Of a DNA stretch of 64,000 nucleotides, positions 57,194 through 64,000 are shown piece by piece (within the stretch, counting starts at the first letter, position 1; every line of letters begins with the position of its first letter). The translations under genes were made by a program, and so were the position numbers. This DNA is from Gari tellinella. Its lineage: Eukaryota > Mollusca > Bivalvia > Cardiida > Psammobiidae. The notes under the pieces are model-generated. The model worked only from the letters and a program-made list of their open reading frames with translations. It did not search any database and had not been told where the DNA came from. The stretch is from positions 55,178,216 through 55,242,215 of the forward strand of contig OV277868.1 in assembly GCA_922989275.2 (NCBI GenBank), given 5' to 3'.

Positions 57194-57440
57194 TACATAG
57201 TGGAGAAAACGTTATTTTCTCCCAATAAACTAGTTTACGCTTAAACTACTATTTGCAGGGAAAACAGTTTGGAGACAGATCTGACGCTGGATAACCTGGC
57301 GTCTGATCAGGCTCCTAACTGTTTGGCATTTAGATTAAAATGAATTGTCAGAATCGTCAACAAAATGTCATTTTCTGCGTTTTATTGCAGTGCGTGTCGT
57401 TTTCGTTTAAAACGGGAAGGAATAACGTTTTCTTCACTGC
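57194..57440. mobile_element. Core A element, TACAGTGGAGAA shell
   Basis: TACATAGTGGAGAAAACGTT ... AATAACGTTTTCTTCACTG. Core near 57262-57327, apex GCTGGATAACCTGGC, with few mismatches. Confidence 0.7.
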
Positions 57441-58282
57441 AACTTAATGTCGCCCTGACCTAGACTTAAATAACATGTTCATTTCGTATCTTACAGTACA
57501 GCAGCCGTCTTAGCACGGATGTAATTGGGAGACTCAGTCGATGTTACATTTGCTCTGTCATAAAATGGTAATATATTTTAATGTCAGAATTTAACTGTTG
57601 ATTTCATTATCATTTCATTACGTCATATAAGCATGTACGAGTATATTGAATATAGAGAGACACAATCATGGTCTTATGATGACGCGATATTTTTTCAACA
57701 AAGTAGAATATTTCGCAGTCCATGATCTGGCACCATATTACGCAACGTATCATTAGGGTCTACACTGTTTGCTAATCTCATCTATTGTAGACATTTGGGC
57801 TTTATAGATCAAACCTTTATTTTTGTCTTCAAATTTATGCTTTATATTACATTCTACAAGTGTATGTCTTGTTATGATTTGTATGACCTGAGTAATTTAA
57901 AAGCAATATAATGACATGCCACACGTTCCATATGTACACTGTACGATGTAGACCTTCAACATTACATTAAAAGTAGCTCATGATACGTACGCTTCAATGT
58001 ACATACGCCGATCAGGGAGAACTTGTAGAAATCCCTCTGATCAGGACACACCCAATTTGCGTTGGACTAGCAAAATGGCAAACAGTAAAACAGAAGTTCA
58101 TACAAATCTGTTGATCACTTTCAAAGATAAGGCCCCGAACGGAAACGGGGCAAAAGAACGGACGGACGGTTGGAGCACAAAATGATATTTGTGTGGCCAA
58201 AACAACTAGACACATAAGTGAAAAGCATTAACCTGGCAATCTCTAGTGACATTGACAGCAAATTTTTGTAACATTGACCTGC
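57441..58282. other. Unannotated spacer
   Basis: A worn core A trace (CATATTACGCAACGTATCATTAG) lies near 57730, and GATCAGGGAGAACT ... CCCTCTGATCAGG forms a small hairpin at 58010-58048. Confidence 0.4.
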
Positions 58283-58784
58283 GGCCCGTTTCATAAAACT
58301 TCGTACGACAAAAACGGTCGTAAGTCAACACTTTAAAATACATTTGAATATCTAATGTCTCCATCTAATCCTGTTTTGTGACATCTTTTTGGATCGTCTT
58401 TTCAAGACGATTCCAAAGAGATGTCGCAAGACAGGATAAGATGGATAAATAAATAATAATTTAGACTTTTATTATCTGACTTACGAAAACATTATTATTA
58501 TTATTATTATACCCGATTTATATAGCGCTATTTTCACACAGGAGTTGTGCGTTCAAAAGCGCTTCACATGAAATTATATAAATGTACCTACAAAGCAAGA
58601 AAGACAAATAAATACATTCACAATAAAAATGATACAATAATGAGTAGCATGGAAACATGGAAATTCTTTCAATATTATTACCAAGATTATAAAATTATTA
58701 TAGTAAGTTTGTAATATCATTTTTAAAATGAGTCAAACAATTAAAAGATCAATGGCATGATTAAAAACAGAGTGGTGTTTTGTT

Positions 58785-58975
58785 TGTTTGTTTGTTTGTT
58801 TCAGTGTAGAGCTGGAGAGTAGTTCACAAATCGTAAAACGAATGTTTAAAACAAAACTCTCCATGTTGTTTGGTTGAATTTGTTTGTTTGTTTGTTTCAG
58901 TGTAGAGCCGGAGAGCAGTTCACAAGTCGTAAAAAGAATGTTTAAAACAATACTCTCCGTGTTGTTTGCTTGAAT
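58785..58975 (-). repeat. 96-bp tandem duplication in the LINE 3' region
   Basis: GTTTGTTTCAGTGTAGAGCT and GTTTGTTTCAGTGTAGAGCC begin two similar units, each ending TTTGNTTGAAT. The units differ at about ten positions. Confidence 0.75.
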
Positions 58976-59209
58976 ATTGTATAATCCATGGCCGTGGTAC
59001 ACCCTTAGTTCATAAACATAAAGCTGTCCAATAATTACACCATAGACACCCAGCCAACTGGTTTCAAAGCGATTGGGCAATCCCTACCAGCAAGATCTAC
59101 CAGACAGGCACAAGGTCAACGGTACAACTCCAGAACTGCCATTCAGACCCACAGCATCCACAGCAAGAACACAACCCAGAGGTAGCAGTCATTGATTACC
59201 TACTTTCTT

Positions 59210-61565
59210 CTAATAACAGATAATAAAGAAGTGTGTTTTCAAACGTTTTTTGAAGACTGCAATTGAGCTAGCATCTCTGATGTCTGATGGTAGAGTGTTC
59301 CAGAGCTTTGGGGCTGCATGCATGAAACTTCGATCTCCAAACTTCACCAAACGACTTCTCGGCACAACCAGCGATACTGATTTACTCGCAGACCGAGGTC
59401 TATACACGTCCAGCATACTAACAATGTACCTTGAAGAATCATTGCACATGGCTTTGTATGTGAGTGTCAGAATTTTGAATTCAACTCTGTGTTGAACTGA
59501 AAGCCAGTGAAGCTCCTTCAAGACTGGAGTGATGTGATTGTACCGAGGAGTCCTGGTAATGATGCGGGCTGCTGTATTTTGCACACGCTGTAGTTTTCGT
59601 AGTGAGGTTTGGGGAATCCCATATAGCAGTGAGTTGAACATTGAACATGAAAATTTCCGGGAATGTTAACCTTTTTTGAGTGAAACAGTATGACCTCAGT
59701 TTTGTCAGTGTTCAGCTTCAACATATTCTGGTGCATCCATGAGACTATGTCTATAAGACATCCTTCGACTTTTAAAAGGGCTTCTTGTTGACTAGATGTG
59801 TCTTTAGGCTTAAATGAGAAGTATAACTGTGAATCATCTGCATAGAAATGATGATCCAGATCATGATTTCTGCAAATTGAGCCGACAGGTTTTGTGTACA
59901 AGATGTAGTTTTTGGGTCCCAAGACTGAACCCTGTGGCACACTATATTTCATTTGAACTGGGGCAGATAATTCTCCATCTACTGCAACTGTTTGGTAACG
60001 GTCATTCAGGTATGAGGTCATCCACTTTAGTTGGTTTCCAATTATTTTGAAATCTTTTTCAAGGCGATTGAGTAATGTTTCATGATCAATTGTGTCGAAT
60101 GCGGCTGATAGGTCAAGCATCACCAGAATTGTGATTTCGTTCTTATCAAGAGATTGCAAGATGTCATTTTGAACTTTAACAAGAGCAGTTTCTGTAGAGT
60201 GATGCTTACGATATGCTGACTGACGCTGTTCATGCAGATTGTTTGTGGCCAAATGGGACTCAATGCGTCTGTCTACAACTTTTTCTAATACTTTGGAGAG
60301 AAATGGCAAATTTGATACAGGCCTGTAGTTGTTAAGATCATTTGTATCGAGATCAGGTTTCTTCAAAAGAGGTGTTACATGCGACTTTTTGAATTCTTTT
60401 GGAACATACGCAGATTCCAGGGATGAGTTCACAATTTTTGTCAACGACGGTGGAGCTCGCCAAGGCATAACTTTAAGAGCCATGTAGGTATTGGGTCGAG
60501 TTCACAGGACTTACATGGGGATGTCTTGACAATCTACCCGATTTCTGCTGCTGTAGCAGTGTCAAAACGTTCTAAAGAGCTCATTGAATGCAAAGTTTCT
60601 GTGATGACTAGGGTGCATGCCATTGATTCAGAGACAATGCCTGTTCGTGTTTTGTCCACTTTTCTAATGAAAAAGGCGCTGAAATCATGCGCAAGTTGTT
60701 TTGAGGACACATTTTTCGGCAGTGCAATTTCACTGTTTGCACCCAGGAGATGCTTAGTGACTTTAAAAAGACTCTTCGAGTCCTGTTGACAGGATTCTAC
60801 TTTTTCTGTGTAAAAATTAACCTTTGACTTTGCTAACAATTTGTTCACTTTAGCACACTGGTCTCGATACAGTTGATGATCAATTGCGAGTTTGGATAAT
60901 TTCCACTTTCGTTCCAGCTTACGCTTTAAGTGTTTAGCATCGTGAAGTTCCTGGGTGTACCATGGACATGATGGCCTGAGAGTTATGGTCTTAGTGCACA
61001 ATGGTGCATGCTTATTGGTCAGAGCTTTAAGTTCATGTGTGTATACACTGACAATTTCGTCAATATCTGTCATTTTCAGATTTTCTTTCCTTGCATCTGA
61101 GTTAAGGATATCTCTTTTAAATAAATCGACATTAATGTCCCTAAGCCTTCTAAATGAAACAGTTTTTCTGATGGGTGGAGGTTTTTCTGCCTTTGCTCTG
61201 AAAGACAAAGAGAAATGGTCTCTTGAGATTTTGCCACTACTGTCAGATAGTCCAGGGTCTGTGACTTCGATATTTGACACACAGTCTTCATTATCTCTTG
61301 TGATAACAACGTCAAGAGTGTGTCCCCCGACATGAGTGGCTTCTTTGACATGCTGTTGAAAACCGAATGAATCCATTTTACTGACGCAATTGACAGTGTT
61401 CCTATCGTTTGAGATATCAAGATGAAGGTTTAAATCCCCTACAATGATGATTTGTTTATCAATGGTTGAAAATTTCGATAAGAAAAGTGGCCATTCCTTG
61501 TCAAGAAAGTCTGAGATTTTTAGACCGTTTGCAGTGGATGGAGGGGGTACATACGTATGTAGAAC
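59210..61565 (-). pseudogene. L2-like ORF2 (endonuclease remnant + RT), broken
   Basis: Minus strand. It opens in YVPPPSTANGLKISDFLDKE (the usual YRPPPS), then IIIVGDLNLHLD, HTLDVVITR and SRDHFSLSF (endonuclease). The linker runs to AEIG, a stop at 60536-60534, and [17 protein letters not shown] frameshift follows near 60475. RT has [48 protein letters not shown] and [10 protein letters not shown]. It breaks off after NIPGNFHVQ near 59645 and resumes in another frame as [20 protein letters not shown] through LWNTLPSDIRDA to the stop at 59210. Compared with the family, roughly 70-90 codons between these points are missing, so an internal deletion removed part of the thumb. Confidence 0.85.
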
Positions 61566-61586
61566 AAATATGTATGAAACGGGCCC

Positions 61587-62024
61587 TATGCCATTAGTGA
61601 CAAAAGGGAAAAAGTAAGGGGTAGATTCCTGATCATTATACAAACGGTACTTTTCTATGTGGCGAGGCACGCAAAAAAGATGAAAAGCCACATAAGACAC
61701 AAATTATGAGGATGTGGCGTACAGACGGGGAATGAACCCAATTCAAACAGTATCATTCGGCCTTCGAAAGGGTATAACTATACACACTAGTGCTATGAAA
61801 GGATTTTACTCCTGAGATGTTAGCAAAGGGTGTCGAATTTCGCTTCTATGAGAAAAGGCTTAAGTACAATAATTGATGACCACCGACAAGTCTACCTCTA
61901 CGTATAATGCTTTATATTTCTCAGGGCTACTGGGATCAAGGTTAAAAGGCGTTTGAGATTAGCACGAGATCTAAGCTTTTACTAAAATACGACAATATTT
62001 TTTTCAACATTCCAGATAGGGAAT
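61587..62024. other. Unannotated spacer
   Basis: No feature supported. The apparent N-terminal extension of the LINE frame into this stretch is chance. Confidence 0.4.
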
Positions 62025-62209
62025 TAAATTAATATTAATATATATACTGCTCTTTTCTAATATTTCGACCACTAAGGGCCTTTTATTCTCTTTGATTTTA
62101 TGGCTGAATGCATGTAACAAAAATGTGACGTGTGTTCTGACGTGATTTGCTTTGAAAAAGGCCCTTAGTGGTCGAAATATTAGAAAAGAGCAGTATATAT
62201 ATTAATATT
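62025..62209. mobile_element. Family L MITE with long arms
   Basis: About 57-bp terminal inverted repeats, AATATTAATATATATACTGC ... CGACCACTAAGGGCCTTTT and the complement. The centre has no coding. Related to 51266-51374. Confidence 0.85.
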
Positions 62210-62521
62210 AAAATACGACAGTTTGAGAGTGTTCACAGACTCCCCTTAAACTCTTTAAAACATTTTTACGATAAAATAAGTTAATATATCAATAGTTTCT
62301 CCCTTTGATTAATACAATGCATGTACCTAATCTTATTAAGATGGTTCTATTTGATATTAAAACCATAGGGTTTGATGCAAATACATCTAGTTTCTGAAAT
62401 ATTGCCACTATATGTAAATCATATTCCTGATGATTAACCCCTGTAACTTACAATGAACAATTCCAGTTTTAAATTTGTTTTTCGACTTTTAAGGGGTGTT
62501 GAAACAATATTATCATAAAAA

Positions 62522-62592
62522 TGACAAACAGTGCTGATATTATCCTGATGGTTAAATAAATAACCATCAAATCAGGGTCTACACGGCTTCAT
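62522..62592. repeat. Worn hairpin upstream of the LicD gene
   Basis: GACAAACAGTGCTGATATTA and TCAAATCAGGGTCTACACGG flank a GATGGTTAAATAAATAACCATC stem. It looks like a core A relative. Confidence 0.5.
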
Positions 62593-62685
62593 ATAACAAA
62601 TTAACTTTTATAAGTACTCTAATAGTAAATGATTTATATACTCGTTGTCATTGATGAATGTTTTGATAACTGTTTTGTAGGGCAT

Positions 62686-63609
62686 ATGATGAAGTTTAGC
62701 GGTCGAGGGGTAGTTTGTTTCATCCCCTTCCTGATAAGCTGTATTGTCTACGTCTACCTACTGTACCAAACACCAATTTGGAAAGGAATTTACAGACCTA
62801 CCAATATCTCTGGACAAGTTAGATTTTATTCAACGCTTCAATGGTTGGAAAGCAGAGGAGCTAACTATACACTAGATCTTCCTAAAAGGTTATCAAATTT
62901 TCAGATTATTCTAAGTCTTGAAGATCAGAGAAAACTGAGACAGCTGTTTTTCAAAGTCATAGATGTGTTCAAACAAAACAATATATCCTACCATTTACGA
63001 TATGGAAGCCTGATTGGAGCTTATCGGCACTATGGGATAATACCTTGGGATGATGACCTTGATGTGTATGTTAATAAAAAACATGTGGAGACAATTAAAA
63101 AGCTGTTTTCTAATACTACATCTAATACAATGATGGACAATTTCGAGTTACGCTCGAGAGCTGTCACCTACTACCAAAGCAAGATATGGATAAAATATGT
63201 TTGGATAAACGATACTTATCACGAGAGACACGATGGTTGGCCATTTGTGGACGTTTACTACTACATTCCTAATGGAAGTGTTATAAATTACCTAGCCTTT
63301 AGAGAATTGAGCAGGCATAATGGGTATCTACCGACAAGCAAGATTTTTCCATTGCAGATGTGGCCTTTTGAAGGAACATTTCAACCAGTCCCGCGTGATA
63401 TTCAGTACGTGCTTAAAGACTTAAATAGAGAAAATGTGCTTGAGCACTGTTTCATGTCCTATAGGCATAGTAAACATCTGAAAGGTATGGCAAGTCAGAT
63501 GGTCAAATGTTCAGTTCTCTATCCGTATTTCCCATTTGCAGACTATTCTCAAAATGGCCATTTAATAAAGGTTGGAAATAAAAGCTTGCCATTGGGTTTG
63601 CAAAAATAA
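62686..63609 (+). CDS. LicD-family (fukutin-related-like) type II membrane protein
   Basis: An intact frame of 307 residues from ATGATG at 62686. The frame is open from ATG 62629 (326 residues), but TGTTTTGTAG at 62671-62680 is a good 3' splice site, so the exon probably starts at 62681 and the extra 19 residues are untranslated. Numbering from 62629: one membrane segment at about 28-46 near the N-terminus and a luminal domain with the LicD core GSLIGAYRHYGIIPWDDDLD (126-145), including the DDDxD metal site and a further acidic WPFVDV (204-209). Possible N-glycosylation sites: NYT 79, NIS 118, NTT 162, NDT 194, NGS 215, NKS 317. LicD proteins are nucleotidyltransferase-fold phosphosugar or choline-phosphate transferases; animal relatives act on glycans in the Golgi. 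Substrate cannot be told. The coding region is a single exon. Confidence 0.85.
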   Translation: MMKFSGRGVVCFIPFLISCIVYVYLLYQTPIWKGIYRPTNISGQVRFYSTLQWLESRGANYTLDLPKRLSNFQIILSLEDQRKLRQLFFKVIDVFKQNNISYHLRYGSLIGAYRHYGIIPWDDDLDVYVNKKHVETIKKLFSNTTSNTMMDNFELRSRAVTYYQSKIWIKYVWINDTYHERHDGWPFVDVYYYIPNGSVINYLAFRELSRHNGYLPTSKIFPLQMWPFEGTFQPVPRDIQYVLKDLNRENVLEHCFMSYRHSKHLKGMASQMVKCSVLYPYFPFADYSQNGHLIKVGNKSLPLGLQK

Positions 63610-63722
63610 AGAATATAACATCTGACGGAAAGGTTTTTGAGGCGCGATTATAATTATATATTCAACAAATCTCCTTTATAAAGAGTTTAGATAAGACGAA
63701 CTACTGCTTAATACAAAATAAA
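63605..63722 (+). terminator. Polyadenylation signals of the LicD-family gene
   Basis: AATAAA at 63605-63610 overlaps the stop codon. AATAAA at 63717-63722 is better placed for a short 3' UTR of about 130 bases. Confidence 0.5.
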
Positions 63723-64000
63723 ACTTTAACTCTTTATTCTTTTTTTTCAATGGTTCCCACCTGCTTAAGGTGAATTTGAATTTAGCAAACAATTGGTTAA
63801 GAGAATATGATAGTTAGGTCTCTATATCTGTAGAATGGTTTTTTAATACAAAGTGACCTTCATTATCACTGTTTGACAATACATTTTAGTCCCCACATGT
63901 CTGAGCAGAATTCAGGCTATTTGACACAAAGATACTACTAAAAGAATAACTACTCATAACATAATAAGCAGACTGAGGTTTTATGTTAAAAACGTTTACT
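63723..64000. other. Unannotated right edge
   Basis: AT-rich with no gene seen. A worn core B-like TTCCCACCTGCTTAAGGTGAA occurs near 63755. Confidence 0.35.

Larger units (their letters stand above)
58491..61572 (-). mobile_element. L2-like LINE, minus strand, 5' truncated
   Basis: The 3' end lies at the left: the minus strand ends GCGCTATATAAATCGGGTA followed by (TAA)n at 58493-58512, the microsatellite tail typical of L2/CR1-type LINEs. Coding runs 61565-59210. The 5' part of the endonuclease is missing, as after incomplete target-primed copying. Confidence 0.8.
58283..61586. mobile_element. Family C hairpin element interrupted by a LINE
   Basis: The left part 58283-58490 (GGCCCGTTTCATAAAACTTC, then the central stem, to CTTACGAAAACATT) stops where the LINE tail begins. 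The expected right end appears only beyond the LINE, as TATGAAACGGGCCC at 61573-61586. The element therefore predates the LINE. Confidence 0.65.

Noticed and set aside
61587..61700. N-terminal extension of the L2-like endonuclease frame
   Set aside because: Similarity to the family begins at about 61565. Beyond that the bases belong to the family C end and unrelated flank.

Overview
The window is AT-rich, gene-poor animal DNA. Several things point to an invertebrate, most likely a bivalve mollusc: many short inverted-repeat elements with near-perfect hairpins, LINEs of several clades (one with a 2A-like peptide), mariner and Tc1 remnants, tRNA-like B-box sequences inside terminal-inverted-repeat (TIR) elements, and a LicD-family membrane gene at the right end. 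Species is inference; nothing in the sequence proves it. There are no bacterial operons, CRISPR arrays or genuine tRNA/rRNA genes.

Layout. 0-1.2 kb: probable last exon of an unrecognised spliced gene. 1.2-9 kb: short inverted-repeat elements, including a hAT-like hairpin split at its apex by 1.9 kb that holds a tandem duplication. 8.8-11.3 kb: 42-bp minisatellite interrupted by a dead mariner. 11.7-12.8 kb: a TTAA-flanked element with a tRNA-like segment; an inverted second copy lies at 37.6-38.7 kb. 12.8-18 kb: hairpin elements and a dead Tc1. 18.4 kb: LINE tail. 20.8-22.7 kb: minus-strand gag-like and reverse transcriptase (RT) fragments with a Penelope-like RT fragment between them. 24.1-28.9 kb: plus-strand LINE with ORF1 and ORF2, broken in about five places. 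29.2-30.1 kb: tandem array with CRE-like TGACGTCA sites. 30-37 kb: hairpin elements. 38.9-42.6 kb: minus-strand CR1-like LINE with a 2A-like motif. 43.9-44.7 kb: pyrimidine-rich low complexity. 45-57.5 kb: hairpin elements, a foldback-like element with two tRNA-like arms, and a pair of 230-bp inverted arms 4.5 kb apart. 58.3-61.6 kb: minus-strand L2-like LINE nested in a hairpin element. 62.6-63.6 kb: intact LicD-family gene, the only complete host gene.

The main pattern is modular. Two hairpin core types recur inside several unrelated inverted-repeat shells. Core A has GCAAACAG...CTGTTTGC ends and a GATCAGACGC stem. Core B has CTTAAAGCAGG...CCTGCTTTAAG ends. Copies that differ in sequence still pair with themselves, so both arms change together. 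This is the best candidate for something undescribed here. Family names A, B, C, E, G, H, J, K and L are labels used only in this annotation.
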